A stretch of DNA of 64,000 nt from Streptomyces sp. NBC_01439 (GCF_036227605.1 NZ_CP109487.1:7606001-7670000), one strand, 5' to 3'. Counted from the stretch's first letter, positions 9,342-18,964 are shown. The notes: a model not told the origin generated them from the letters alone. Translations and numbers: made by a program.

Positions 9342-11156
9342 ATGACGGATTTGGCACCGAACATCATCGGCGCCCCCTCCAGCACGCCGGACAGCGCCAA
9401 AGGCGCCCCGTCCGACGGGAAGTCGACGGCCCGGTCGGGCGGCCGCTTCGACCGCTGGACGCAGAAGCGCTGGTTCCTCCCGCTGGCGGAGGTCGTGGTC
9501 AGTGTCGTCGTCGCCCTCGGCTTCATGCTGCTGTGTACGCACATCAGCGTCAACCCCGTCACCCGGATCGGTCAGGTCAGCGGCCTCGCCAAGGTCCAGC
9601 AGTACGCGGCCCTGATCGGCATACCCGTCCTCGCGGCGCTGCTGTTCCTCGCCTACCGGGGCACCCTGCGCTACTACCGGGTCGCACAGCGGCTGGTGTG
9701 CGCGGCCCTCGCGGGCCTGGCCACCGGCATCGTCGCGGGCGGCATCGCTGTCGCCCTGAACGGCACGCCGTGGGGCCTGGGCGGCCAGGAGGGCGACCCC
9801 GGCAACCTCATGGGCATGGCCAACGACATGATGCGCCACAAGGGCCTGCCCGGGGTCTACCCGCCCCTGTTCCCCGCCCTGCTCGCGCTCTGGGCCAAGG
9901 CCTTCCACAACGGCATCGCCGATGTGGGCCACGCCCTCAAGGACCTGCAGCTGATCCTCAGCGCACTGGTCGGCCCGATGGCCTACGTCGCGTGGCGACT
10001 GATGCTGCGTCCGTTCTGGGCGATGGCCATCGCCGTACCGGCCTCGATCGTCTTCCTCGACCCGATCCGCCCCTACAGCCACGGCTCCATGCTCGTCCTG
10101 CTGCCGCTGCTGGCCGCCGCCTTCCGCGAGATCCGCCGGGCCGACCAGCTCACGACGCGCTCCGCAGTACTGCGCGGCCTCGGCTTCGGCATCGTGTTCG
10201 GCGTCATGTTCCTCTGGTACTCCGGTTGGTACCTGTGGGCCGCTCCGGGCGGGTTCGTCCTCGGCCTGCTGCTGTTCCCGTGGCGCCGCGGCCGGATCGC
10301 CGTCAAGCGTGCTCTGATCTTCCTCGGCGCCATGCTGGCCACTGCCGCGGTCATCGGCGCGCCGCTGCTGTACCAGCTGGCCCGCCTGGGCGCCTCGACG
10401 GTGGACCGCTACGCCTACATCAACACCTACCTCGACCCGGCCTACGTGATGGGCTGGGCGTCCGACCGCGCCGGCGAGCAGACCTACTACAACTTCCCGG
10501 TGTCCGGCGAGCTGGCCGGCCAGACCGGCTTCGGCATCCTGCTGCTCCTGGGCGTGGGCATCGGCGTGGGCCTCGGCCTGCGCAACACCGTGGTCCGCAC
10601 CGCCGGCTTCGTCCTCGCCGGCGCCTGGCTGCTGCGCTTCTGGTTCGCCTCCCACATGGCGCACAACCAGGCCGTCCAGCTGTACCCGCGCACCACCTGG
10701 ATCATCTTCTACTGCCTGATCATCCTGGCCGTCCTCGGCCTGATGCTCACCTACGAGCGCGGCTTCGGCTGGATCCGCGGCACGCTCCAGGAGGTCGCCC
10801 CGGCCCGGGCCGCCCGGATCTCCCCGCGCCTGCTGTCCCAGCTGGCCGCCGGCCTGATCTGCGTGACCGCCCTGTTCGCCACCATGGGCGCCTCCTGGTC
10901 GGCCAACCGCTTCATGCCGTCCACCAACCCGAGCGTCGAGGACCTCGGCCTGGACGCGCTCCGCGCCCACCAGCAGCAGCTGCCGAACGGGAAGTGCCCC
11001 AAGTACTCGCCCTACAAGGGCAAGCAGGAGTGCGTCCCGGTCAACATGAAGCTGTCCGAGTACGTCTTCGTGCCGCCGGCGCGGCCCAGCCTCTGGTGCG
11101 CCAACACGACCGCCGAGAACCACGACCTCGTCTGCGGTCGCCAGCCGAAGAACTGA
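9342..11156 (+). CDS. Large polytopic membrane protein, arabinofuranosyltransferase-like (GT-C)
   Basis: The 604-aa protein has a charged cytoplasmic N-terminus (about 1-45), 11-13 hydrophobic segments between about 45 and 520, and a C-terminal extracytoplasmic tail of about 70 residues with four Cys (KCPKYSP, KQECVPV, SLWCANT, LVCGRQ). This architecture and the loop GDPGNLMGMANDMMRHKGLPGVYPP suggest a GT-C glycosyltransferase using polyprenyl-phosphate sugars. The closest family I can suggest is the AftA-type arabinofuranosyltransferase of mycobacteria. Streptomyces does not make mycobacterial arabinogalactan, so the acceptor is unknown. The ATG at 9342 has GGAAG 9 bases upstream. Confidence 0.6.
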   Translation: MTDLAPNIIGAPSSTPDSAKGAPSDGKSTARSGGRFDRWTQKRWFLPLAEVVVSVVVALGFMLLCTHISVNPVTRIGQVSGLAKVQQYAALIGIPVLAALLFLAYRGTLRYYRVAQRLVCAALAGLATGIVAGGIAVALNGTPWGLGGQEGDPGNLMGMANDMMRHKGLPGVYPPLFPALLALWAKAFHNGIADVGHALKDLQLILSALVGPMAYVAWRLMLRPFWAMAIAVPASIVFLDPIRPYSHGSMLVLLPLLAAAFREIRRADQLTTRSAVLRGLGFGIVFGVMFLWYSGWYLWAAPGGFVLGLLLFPWRRGRIAVKRALIFLGAMLATAAVIGAPLLYQLARLGASTVDRYAYINTYLDPAYVMGWASDRAGEQTYYNFPVSGELAGQTGFGILLLLGVGIGVGLGLRNTVVRTAGFVLAGAWLLRFWFASHMAHNQAVQLYPRTTWIIFYCLIILAVLGLMLTYERGFGWIRGTLQEVAPARAARISPRLLSQLAAGLICVTALFATMGASWSANRFMPSTNPSVEDLGLDALRAHQQQLPNGKCPKYSPYKGKQECVPVNMKLSEYVFVPPARPSLWCANTTAENHDLVCGRQPKN

Positions 11157-11168
11157 CCGCTCAGGTCC

Positions 11169-11210
11169 GCACGCCGCCGGGGCCCGTCACGACGGGCTCC
11201 GGCGGCGTGC
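11169..11210. terminator. Bidirectional terminator hairpin
   Basis: A perfect 12-bp inverted repeat GCACGCCGCCGG (11169-11180) / CCGGCGGCGTGC (11199-11210) has an inner CCCGTC/GACGGG pairing. It lies between two convergent genes, the membrane protein ending at 11156 and the AAA+ gene ending at 11329. Confidence 0.75.
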
Positions 11211-11328
11211 TGCTGACCGGGCGTTCCGGCCACCAGCCGGGACTGCCGTGCCGTCCGCGATCCACAACGGCCCGACCCGTGCGGGGGCCGCTGCCCGAAC
11301 GGCAGCACCCGTCCGCCGCGCGACATCC

Positions 11329-13248
11329 TCAGAAGGCCGGGGGCTCCGGCCGTTCCTGGGGGCCGCGGCCCGACAGCACCTCCCCGTACGCCTGCATCAG
11401 GTCGGGCAGCCGCAGCGTCGCCAGGTCGTCCCGCGACGGCTCACCTGCGAAGCCGGCCAGCCGCAGGTCCCGGTACGCGCAGCTCTTCTCGTACAGGGTC
11501 CGCAGGAAGCGGCCGTTGCCGAGCTCGTCGATCCAGCCCTGTTCCACCACGTGCGCGCTGATGCTGCGCAGCTCCTCCAGCGCCTCCTCGTCCCAGTGGT
11601 CCCCGTTCGCGTCGGCCAGCACCCCGCCGATCGCGGTCAGTTCCAGCGGCCGGTAGCTGGGGAAGTCCACCCGGGTGGTGAACCGCGAGGACAGCCCCGG
11701 ATTGGCGGCCAGCAGCCGGTCCATCCCGGCCGGATAGCCCGCCAGTATCACCACCAGGTGGTCCCGGTTGTCCTCGGCCCGCTTCAGGAGCACCTGCAGG
11801 GCCTCGTCGCCGTACGCGTCGCCCTTGCTGTAGCCCGAGTTGGACAGCGAATAGGCCTCGTCCACGAACAGCACCCCGCCGATCGCCGAATCGATCAGCT
11901 CGTTCGCCTTCACCGCCGTCTGCCCCAGGAACTCGCCCACGAGGTCGGCCCGCTGGGCCTCCACCAGATGGTCACCGCCGAGCAGCCCCAGCGCGTAGAA
12001 CACCCGGCCCAGGATCCGGGCCACGGTCGTCTTGCCCGTACCGGAGGGCCCGGAGAACACGAAGTGCCGCTTCGGCGGCTGCACCGGCAGCCCCTGACCC
12101 GCCCGGAGCCGCGCCATGTGAAGCTGTGCCGAGAGGGCCTTCACCTGCCGCTTGACCGGCTCCAGGCCCACCATCCGCTCCAGCTCCGCCAGCGCCTCGG
12201 CGAGCGCCGCCGGGTCCGCCGGCCCGGCCGGCAGCCCCTCGGGCGTGCCCCGTGGCGGCACCGGCGCCTTGCGCCGCGCACCCTCCACGCGTCCCGCCGG
12301 GGGAGCGGGCGGACCCAGCGGATCGGGCTCCACCTGACCGTCCGCCGCGATGTCCTGGACGGGCCCGCCGCCCAGCGCGACCGCCGCGAAGTCCCCGCCC
12401 GCCGGGGACGGGCCGTGCCCGCTGTAGCCCCCGTACGCGGCGTACCCCGCCAGGCCCGCCAGATCGGCCACGCCGTCGGTGTCGTCACCGTCCTCGATGG
12501 CCGTCAGCCGGGCCGCCGTGTCCATGAACGAGGGGTCCACCCGGTGCACCGCCCGGTACAGCGGCAGCGCCGCCGCACTGCGCCCGGTTCCCTCCCGCGC
12601 CCGGGCCAGCCAGTACCGCAACTCCTTGCGCTGGGGCTGCTCGCTGCGGCACCGCATCAGCGCCGCCGCCAGCATCGGCTCCGCCTGCCCGTACATCTCC
12701 AGCCGGACCCGCGCCATCCCGCCGAACAGCCCGGCCTCGATGCCCAGCAGCGGATCGTTGACCAGCGGCTCGGTGTGCCGGACCAGCTGCTCCCAGTCCT
12801 TGACCAGATAGGCCCGGCACGCGTGCAGGAACCGCACCTGCGCGTCGGTGTCCACCGGCGGCAGCGCGGCCAGGGCCTGGTCCAGTTCGGGCACGTGGCG
12901 GCCGTCCAGCCAGTGCGAGGCATGGGCGAGGAGCAGATCGCGCCGGCTCTCCAGCACCGGCTGCACCCACCAGCCCAGCCAGTACCAGGAGTTGAGCGTC
13001 CGACGGTGCCGGGCGCGCTGCTCGCCGAACCGGTCCCGGTGGGCGTACATGCGGAGTAACGCGTTGCCGGTGTCGACCCGGAGCGCGTGCAGGCCCAGCC
13101 ATGCGTCCGCCATGGAGGGGTCGAGCCGTACCGCCGCCCGGAACTCTTCCTCGGCCTGCGGATAGGCGCCCACGGTGCAGGCGTCGACCCCGCGCAGCCA
13201 GGCCAGTTCGGCCGGGGCGTGCATGCTGCCCGGCGTGCCGAAATCCAT
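11329..13248 (-). CDS. AAA+ ATPase of the CbxX/CfqX-EccA type with N-terminal TPR-like region
   Basis: The 639-aa protein has an alpha-helical N-terminal half (about 1-260) with TPR-like helices, a Pro-rich linker, then a single AAA+ module from about residue 360. It shows Walker A GPSGTGKTT (near 397), Walker B VLFVDEAYSL, sensor region ILAGYP and the arginine-finger segment NPGLSSRF. The layout matches EccA, the cytosolic ATPase of type VII secretion, and the CbxX/CfqX rubisco-activase-like family. No ESX genes are nearby, so its partner is unknown. The start MDFGTPG (ATG at 13248) follows a GGGGG stretch. Two longer in-frame starts upstream look less likely. Confidence 0.8.
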   Translation of the reverse strand: MDFGTPGSMHAPAELAWLRGVDACTVGAYPQAEEEFRAAVRLDPSMADAWLGLHALRVDTGNALLRMYAHRDRFGEQRARHRRTLNSWYWLGWWVQPVLESRRDLLLAHASHWLDGRHVPELDQALAALPPVDTDAQVRFLHACRAYLVKDWEQLVRHTEPLVNDPLLGIEAGLFGGMARVRLEMYGQAEPMLAAALMRCRSEQPQRKELRYWLARAREGTGRSAAALPLYRAVHRVDPSFMDTAARLTAIEDGDDTDGVADLAGLAGYAAYGGYSGHGPSPAGGDFAAVALGGGPVQDIAADGQVEPDPLGPPAPPAGRVEGARRKAPVPPRGTPEGLPAGPADPAALAEALAELERMVGLEPVKRQVKALSAQLHMARLRAGQGLPVQPPKRHFVFSGPSGTGKTTVARILGRVFYALGLLGGDHLVEAQRADLVGEFLGQTAVKANELIDSAIGGVLFVDEAYSLSNSGYSKGDAYGDEALQVLLKRAEDNRDHLVVILAGYPAGMDRLLAANPGLSSRFTTRVDFPSYRPLELTAIGGVLADANGDHWDEEALEELRSISAHVVEQGWIDELGNGRFLRTLYEKSCAYRDLRLAGFAGEPSRDDLATLRLPDLMQAYGEVLSGRGPQERPEPPAF

Positions 13249-13626
13249 CACGTCCCCCACAAGCCTGCCCCCGTGGTGCGCGGCAACCTCCGTGACGAGC
13301 ACATGAGTTGCCCACTGCGCCGATGAAATCAGGGCTGCATCGTACCTGCGGTGACGCACCTTACGTAGGGCGCGACGGGCCCGGTTCCGGCGTGCGCCCC
13401 TGGGGTGAATGGTGACTCAGGGTGAAGGATCGGGGCGGATCGGCCGGGTGTGACGCCGTCGTGGAGGGCGTTCGTCGGCAGAACGAAGCCCCCGATCACG
13501 GGGGAACAATCGGGGGCTTCGTGTCCGCGGCAGCCTGTATGGCCGCGCATTGAGAACGTAAGGCCGTCGCGGTACCCAGGTCAAGCGGGTCGGCGAGGGC
13601 CCGGCGGGGCGGACTTCCGAGGCCGT
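13249..13626. other. Intergenic region between two minus-strand genes
   Basis: No gene is seen in these 378 bases. They contain the 13-bp inverted repeat at 13484-13521 (listed separately) and presumably the promoter of the AAA+ gene transcribed leftwards. I could not identify a convincing promoter pair. Confidence 0.5.
13484..13521 (-). terminator. Strong hairpin downstream of the kinase-like gene
   Basis: A perfect 13-bp inverted repeat, CGAAGCCCCCGAT (13484-13496) and its complement (13509-13521), encloses a 12-base loop. It lies about 105 bases after the stop of the minus-strand kinase-like gene and upstream of the AAA+ gene, so it probably terminates the former. Confidence 0.7.
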
Positions 13627-14259
13627 TCAGGCCCGGGGGAGTTCGTTACTCCCGGTGACGGAAGTGGAGGCTCCTGCGGTCGCACGGGCCCCGGAAGACC
13701 ACTCGTATCCCGTACCGCTCTGGCGTACCAGGGTGTCGGCGAAGGGGCGCGAAGGGTCGTGGGAGAAGTGCGCGCGCTCCGCGCGCTCCCATCCGTCCCA
13801 GAAGTCGGAAAGTTCGCGCCCGTCCCGGTTTCGGCCCCGCTGCCAGGACTGCTCGCGCGGCGTTTCCATCCACAGCAGCCGCGCCAGCCGCGGCCGCAGC
13901 GCTGCCCGCCCCGCGCCGACCCCCTCGACCAGGAGCACCGGCGCCGGCTCCAGCACCCGCTCCGGACCGAACCGGCGCTCCACCCAGTCGTACGGGGCCC
14001 AGTGAGCGGGCCGCCCGGCGGCGAGCGGCTCCAGCACCTGCGTGCGCAACCGCTCCTGCCAGTCGAACAGCTCCTCGTGGGTGGCCACGTCGTCCAGGTG
14101 CAGCACGGGCGCTCCCAGCGCCTCGGCGAGCCGCCCCGCGAAGGTGCTCTTCCCGGACCCGGCGTGCCCGTCGATCCCGATCAGGCGCACCGGGCCGAGG
14201 GAGGGCGGCAGGGCGGCGAGCTCCCGGGCGAGTGACTCAAGTGACTGGTGTGGCTCCAC
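13627..14259 (-). CDS. Uridine kinase-like P-loop protein
   Basis: The 210-aa protein opens with a nucleoside-kinase type P-loop, IGIDGHAGSGKSTFAGRLAEAL (about residues 24-45), and has LHLDDV and LLVEGVGAG motifs like those of uridine and (d)CTP kinases. Substrate specificity cannot be told from the sequence. The GTG start at 14259 is the first plausible one but has no clear ribosome binding site. It is divergent from the peptidase gene at 14386. Confidence 0.75.
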   Translation of the reverse strand: MEPHQSLESLARELAALPPSLGPVRLIGIDGHAGSGKSTFAGRLAEALGAPVLHLDDVATHEELFDWQERLRTQVLEPLAAGRPAHWAPYDWVERRFGPERVLEPAPVLLVEGVGAGRAALRPRLARLLWMETPREQSWQRGRNRDGRELSDFWDGWERAERAHFSHDPSRPFADTLVRQSGTGYEWSSGARATAGASTSVTGSNELPRA

Positions 14260-14385
14260 CCGACCAGCGTAGACAGGCCCGACACGGCCCGTGGCTTCGG
14301 GCCGCCGCGGCCGGGAACTGCAAGGGTGATGCCGGACGCCACTGGAGAGCTGCCGAACCGCCGACCCGCCCTGGGGGAACACGCG

Positions 14386-15777
14386 ATGACCGAATCCACG
14401 CCGCGCAGGACCGTACTCGTCGCCGCGCTCGCGGTCGCCACCGCGGCCACCGCCGCCACCGTCTCCGGCGGCAGCGCCTCGGCGGCCCCTCCCGCTCCTC
14501 CCACCCCTGACGTTCCTCCCGCCCCGCGGGCCCCGGGCCCCACCGTCGACAACCGCTTCTGGTACTCCTACGGCCACTGGCTCGCGGGCACCCACCAGGG
14601 CACCACAGCCGTCGGCGGCGCCCGCCCCGGCCTGGAGATCGCAACGGCTGTCGGCCGCACCGAGTACGCCGACCCGCACACCGGCCGCAAGAGCACCTGG
14701 GAGTACGCCACCTGGACCTCCCCCGTGCACCGCTCCACCGTGCCCGCCACCGAGGCCATCGCCTCCTGGAACGCCCGCACCCCGGCCGGGACCTGGATCC
14801 AGATCGAACTGCGCGGCACCTACACCGACGGCACCGCCACCCCCTGGTACGTGATGGGCCGCTGGGCCTCCGGCGACGCAGACATCCGCCGCACCTCGGT
14901 GGACGGCCAGAGCGACGGCAGGTCCACCGTCTGGACCGACACCCTCGCCCTCGACCCCCCGGCCGCCACCGCCGGCCTGCGGATCGCGGCCTGGCAGCTG
15001 CGCCTCACCCTGTACCGCAGGCCCGGCGCCGAGCGCGGTCCCACCGTGCGGCTCGCGGGAGCCATGGTCTCCGACGTCCCGGACCGCTTCACCGTCCCGG
15101 CCTCTGTCCCCTCCCGCACGGCCCACGAGCTGGAGGTCCCGCGCTACTCGCAGGAGGTCCACGCCGGCCGGTACCCCGAGTACGACAACGGCGGCGAGGC
15201 CTGGTGCAGCCCCACCTCCTCGCAGATGATCATCGAGTACTGGGGCGGCAGGACCGCCCCCTCCGACCTGACCTGGGTCGACCCGAAGTACTCCGACCCG
15301 CAGATCTGCCACGCGGCCCGCTCCACCTACGACGCCGCCTACAAGGGCTGCGGCAACTGGCCCTTCAACGCCGCCTACGCCGCCACCTACCGCGGGCTGG
15401 CCGGAGTCGTCACCCGCCTCACCTCCCTGACCGACCTGGAAACCCTCGTCCGGTCCGGCATCCCGGCCATCACCTCCCAATCCTTCCGCCCCGACGAACT
15501 CACGGGCGCGGGCTACGGCACCGCCGGCCACCTGATGACCGTCATCGGTTTCACCGCCGCCGGCGACGTGATCGCGAACGACCCCAACTCGCGGGACAAC
15601 CCCGCCGTGCGCCGCGTCTACAAGCGTGCCGAGTGGGAGAACATCTGGCTCCGTACGAAGCGCACGGGGGTATCCGGCAAGGTCACCTCGGGCTCGGGCG
15701 GCATCTGCTACCTCTATGCGCCGGCCCGCCTGAGCCGGGCGCAGTTCCGGGCGCTGCGGGCGGTGGGGGTGTTGTGA
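14386..15777 (+). CDS. Secreted C39-like cysteine peptidase family protein
   Basis: The 463-aa protein has a signal peptide (1-about 34: a twin Arg in TPRRTVLVAALAVA, a hydrophobic core and an AXA-type end SASAAP), so it is exported, possibly by the Tat route. Residues about 45-245 form a beta-rich domain of unknown function. From about 260 a C39-like papain-fold peptidase follows, with the presumed nucleophile in EAWCSPTSSQM (Cys near 273), His in GHLMTVIGF (near 383) and Asp in NDPNSRDN. The substrate is unknown. ATG 14386 is chosen because it begins the signal peptide and follows GGGGGAA; an in-frame ATG at 14329 would add 19 atypical residues. Confidence 0.82.
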   Translation: MTESTPRRTVLVAALAVATAATAATVSGGSASAAPPAPPTPDVPPAPRAPGPTVDNRFWYSYGHWLAGTHQGTTAVGGARPGLEIATAVGRTEYADPHTGRKSTWEYATWTSPVHRSTVPATEAIASWNARTPAGTWIQIELRGTYTDGTATPWYVMGRWASGDADIRRTSVDGQSDGRSTVWTDTLALDPPAATAGLRIAAWQLRLTLYRRPGAERGPTVRLAGAMVSDVPDRFTVPASVPSRTAHELEVPRYSQEVHAGRYPEYDNGGEAWCSPTSSQMIIEYWGGRTAPSDLTWVDPKYSDPQICHAARSTYDAAYKGCGNWPFNAAYAATYRGLAGVVTRLTSLTDLETLVRSGIPAITSQSFRPDELTGAGYGTAGHLMTVIGFTAAGDVIANDPNSRDNPAVRRVYKRAEWENIWLRTKRTGVSGKVTSGSGGICYLYAPARLSRAQFRALRAVGVL

Positions 15778-15875
15778 GGAAGGCGCGAATTTGCCCGTTG
15801 ACCAAGGGCCATGGATAGGCGGAACATGATGGGGTAAATGGCACATAAAGGCTTCTCGGTAGGAGGCGGCCGGCC

Positions 15876-16307
15876 ATGACCACCCATCCCAGCATCGAGC
15901 ACCACCCCGATCTCGCCGAGATGCGCACTCGGTTCGAGCGGGTGACCACCACTCCCCGGGCGCAGGCCGTCGAAGCGCTGGCCCTGATCACCGGCCTGTA
16001 CCTGGCCGCCTCGCCGTGGATCGTGGGGTTCAGCGGCCTCACCCCGCTGGCCATCAACAACCTGATCGCCGGCCTGGCCTTCTGCCTGTGCATGAGCGGT
16101 CTGGGCTCCGCCTACGAGCGCACCCACGCGATGGCGTGGACGGCGGTCGCCCTCGGCGCGTGGACGATCATCGCCCCGTGGGCCATCGCCGGTGAGATGG
16201 ACACGACGCGAACGGTGGTCAGCAACGTGATCGCCGGAGGTGTCGCCCTGTGCCTTGGCCTCGCGATGGCGGGCATGGCGAGCCGCGACCGCGAGTCCCG
16301 CGCCTGA
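15876..16307 (+). CDS. SPW-repeat membrane protein
   Basis: The 143-aa protein has four hydrophobic helices arranged as two repeats, each with a Pro-Trp motif (ASPWIVGF near 49-56 and IAPWAIAG near 97-104), which defines the SPW family. A soluble N-terminus (1-30) precedes. Function is unknown. The ATG is preceded by GTAGGAGG. Confidence 0.82.
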   Translation: MTTHPSIEHHPDLAEMRTRFERVTTTPRAQAVEALALITGLYLAASPWIVGFSGLTPLAINNLIAGLAFCLCMSGLGSAYERTHAMAWTAVALGAWTIIAPWAIAGEMDTTRTVVSNVIAGGVALCLGLAMAGMASRDRESRA

Positions 16308-16545
16308 CGGGGGCGCCGGAGGGAGCGCCCGATGAATGCACGCGCCGGGTCCCGATCGACGAGGTCGGGGCCCGGCCGTCTGCCGCCGGGACCCGACCCC
16401 GATCGGCCCCGTCCATCTCCCAGCCCGTCTCCCCCCGCCCATCTCTTCGCCCGCGACCCTGTCGGTGTATGTCAGTGTTTGCGTGATGCATGCCACCCGT
16501 GACGTCCCTACCGCGAAAGCCGCGAACACTGGCACATTGGACGCC

Positions 16546-16698
16546 ATGACTGCCGACAGCGCCGCCCCCATCGCCGCTCCCCGGGACCTCGTCCGGACCG
16601 GGGGTCCCAAGGACGACTCCACCTGGCTGGAGCACGTGCTCGGCTGGACCCTCGTGGTCGTCGTCGCCATGTTCGTCACCCAGATCGGCTGGCTCTGA
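16546..16698 (+). CDS. Small single-span membrane protein, unknown function
   Basis: The 50-aa protein has a charged N-terminal half (with WLEHVLGW) and one C-terminal transmembrane helix, LVVVVAMFVTQIGWL. No strong ribosome binding site precedes the ATG, and a longer frame could start at 16486. A short protein of this type upstream of the TetR gene is familiar from other Streptomyces, which is my main reason for accepting it. Function is unknown. Confidence 0.55.
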   Translation: MTADSAAPIAAPRDLVRTGGPKDDSTWLEHVLGWTLVVVVAMFVTQIGWL

Positions 16699-16948
16699 CC
16701 CCCTCCCGGTCCGGGATCACGAGGCCGCCGGTCGCAGCGCGCCCGTGACGATCGCGCCCGAGATCACGGGCGCCTGCCCGGCGTCGACCCGGGTCACGAA
16801 GACGAGCGGCGGCGTGATCGGCCGCGCCGCAGTGCTCGGGCAGCGGCCCGCGGAAGGCCGTCCGATGCACAGGAAGTGCGAAAAGAGCTCGGCGCACAGG
16901 TCTGTCCTAAGGTGGGCGTCCTGTGGCGGTTCGAGGCTAGGGCTGAAT

Positions 16949-17638
16949 TTGAGTAGTGGTCAACAGCGGGGAACGACGGGCCGATCGCAGGCGCGCAGGG
17001 CCGAACTCATAGCCACCGGACGCAAGTTGTTCGCAGACACTTCGTACGACGCGCTCTCCATGGACGACATCGCCAAACACGCGGGCGCCGCCAAGGGGTT
17101 GATCTACTACTACTTCGACAGCAAGCGCGGCTACTACCTCGCCATCGTCGAGGACTCCGTGGCCGAGCTCATCGCCCGGGCCGGCGGCGACACCGACCTC
17201 CCCGGCGCGGAGCGCGTCCGTCGCACCGTCGACGGCTACCTGCACTACGCCGAGCACCACCGCGCCGCCTACCGCACCATCGTCACCGGCGGCGTCGGAT
17301 CCGACGCCGAGGTCCTGGCCATCCGCGACACCGTCCGCGAGGAGCTCGTCGCCACCATCGCCGAAGCCGCGTACGGACGCCGCACCCTCCCGCCGATCGC
17401 CCGCCTCGCCCTCGTGGGCTGGCTCTCCGGGGTCGAAGGAGCCACCCTGGACTGGATCGGGGCACTCGGCGCCCCTGACCAGCCCGATCGCACCGAGCTC
17501 GGGGCCCTGCTGGTGCGCCAGCTACGCGCGACACTGGAGGTGATCGAGGAGTTCGTCCCGGAGTGTCCGGCACCTCCCGGCCACGAAGAGCCGTTCGATC
17601 CGCTCGGTGATCTTGCCCCGGTGACGGGAAGCCCCTGA
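16949..17638 (+). CDS. TetR-family transcriptional regulator
   Basis: The protein of about 229 aa has an N-terminal helix-turn-helix (about 10-55) with MDDIAKHAGAAKGLIYYYFDSKRGYY, typical of TetR repressors, and an all-helical ligand-binding domain. The best start appears to be TTG at 16949, with GGG 7 bases upstream; no ATG or GTG lies close to the conserved domain, and the next ATG upstream (16865) would add 28 atypical residues. It precedes the acyl-CoA dehydrogenase by 147 bases on the same strand and may control it, but the ligand is unknown. Confidence 0.85.
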   Translation: MSSGQQRGTTGRSQARRAELIATGRKLFADTSYDALSMDDIAKHAGAAKGLIYYYFDSKRGYYLAIVEDSVAELIARAGGDTDLPGAERVRRTVDGYLHYAEHHRAAYRTIVTGGVGSDAEVLAIRDTVREELVATIAEAAYGRRTLPPIARLALVGWLSGVEGATLDWIGALGAPDQPDRTELGALLVRQLRATLEVIEEFVPECPAPPGHEEPFDPLGDLAPVTGSP

Positions 17639-17785
17639 TCGGGCATACTCAAGCCGCCGCAGCCTCTGAACAGCCCCTTCCGTGACCCGGGAGGGCAGCA
17701 TCGGCTGTGGAATTACCGAGACCCGGTGGCGCGTCCCACACCTCACGCGTCGCCGCCGTGCCCGACCAGGGAGGAGAGCGCCGCC

Positions 17786-18958
17786 ATGACTGACCGCGCC
17801 CCGCAGCCGGTGGACCGACAGCTGCCCACCGAGGAGTCCCGGGACCTCCTCGCCCTCGTACGCGAGATCGCGCAGCGGGAGATCCGTCCCAAGGCGGCCG
17901 AGGAGGAAGACTCCGGCCGGTTCCCGCGGGAGGTCTTCACCCTGCTCTCCGAGGCAGGCCTGCTCGGCCTTCCCTACCCCGGTGAATTCGGCGGCGGCGA
18001 GCAGCCGTACGAGGTCTACCTCCAGGTCCTCGAGGAGCTGGCCGCGGCCCGCCTGACCGTCGGCCTCGGCGTCAGCGTGCACTCCCTGGCCTGCCACGGC
18101 CTCGGCGGCTACGGCACCAAGGAGCAGCAGAGCGCGCACCTCCCCGCGATGCTCGGCGGCGGCCTGCTCGGCGCCTACTGCCTCTCCGAGCCGGCCGCCG
18201 GCTCCGACGCCGCCTCGCTCACCACCAAGGCGGTACGGGACGGCGACGACTGGATCATCACCGGCACCAAGGCCTGGATCACCCACGGCGGGGTCGCCGA
18301 CTTCTACACCGTCCTCGCGCGCACCGGCGTCGAGGGGCCCAAGGGCATCACGGCCTTCCTGGTCCCCGGGGACGCGGAGGGCCTGACCGCGGCCGTGCCC
18401 GAGAAGAAGATGGGCATGAAGGGCTCGCCCACCGCCCAGCTGCACTTCGACGGCGTACGGGTCCCCGACGCCCGCCGCATCGGCGAGGAGGGGCAGGGCT
18501 TCAGCATCGCCCTGGCCGCACTGGACGCCGGGCGCCTGGGCATCGCCGCCTGCGCCATCGGCGTCGCCCAGGCCGCACTGGACGAGGCCCTGACGTACGC
18601 ACTGGACCGCAAGCAGTTCGGGCACCCGATCGCGGACTTCCAGGGGCTGCGCTTCATGCTGGCCGACATGGCCACCAAGATCGAGGCCGGTCGGGCGCTC
18701 TACCTCGCGGCGGCGCGGCTGCGCGACGCCGGCAAGCCGTTCTCCCGCCAGGCGGCCATGGCCAAGCTGTTCTGCACGGACGCGGCGATGGCCGTCACCA
18801 CGGACGCGGTGCAGGTCCTCGGCGGGTACGGCTACACGGCGGACTTCCCCGTCGAACGGCTGATGCGGGAGGCGAAGGTGCTCCAGATCGTGGAGGGCAC
18901 CAATCAGATCCAGCGCATGGTCATCGCCCGCCACCTGGCGGGCCCGGAGACGCGCTGA
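17786..18958 (+). CDS. Acyl-CoA dehydrogenase
   Basis: This FAD enzyme introduces a trans-2 double bond into an acyl-CoA thioester. The 390-aa protein shows the substrate/FAD-binding signatures YCLSEPAAGSDAAS (near 130-145) and QVLGGYGY, plus the C-terminal VEGTNQIQRMVIARHL that carries the catalytic Glu in this family. Chain-length specificity cannot be read. The ATG at 17786 follows AGGGAGGAGAG. It lies downstream of a TetR gene, a common regulator-enzyme pairing. Confidence 0.93.
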   Translation: MTDRAPQPVDRQLPTEESRDLLALVREIAQREIRPKAAEEEDSGRFPREVFTLLSEAGLLGLPYPGEFGGGEQPYEVYLQVLEELAAARLTVGLGVSVHSLACHGLGGYGTKEQQSAHLPAMLGGGLLGAYCLSEPAAGSDAASLTTKAVRDGDDWIITGTKAWITHGGVADFYTVLARTGVEGPKGITAFLVPGDAEGLTAAVPEKKMGMKGSPTAQLHFDGVRVPDARRIGEEGQGFSIALAALDAGRLGIAACAIGVAQAALDEALTYALDRKQFGHPIADFQGLRFMLADMATKIEAGRALYLAAARLRDAGKPFSRQAAMAKLFCTDAAMAVTTDAVQVLGGYGYTADFPVERLMREAKVLQIVEGTNQIQRMVIARHLAGPETR

Positions 18959-18964
18959 CCGCGG

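Noticed and set aside
13484..13521. tRNA or small RNA gene
   Set aside because: The long simple stem with no cloverleaf partners fits a terminator better.
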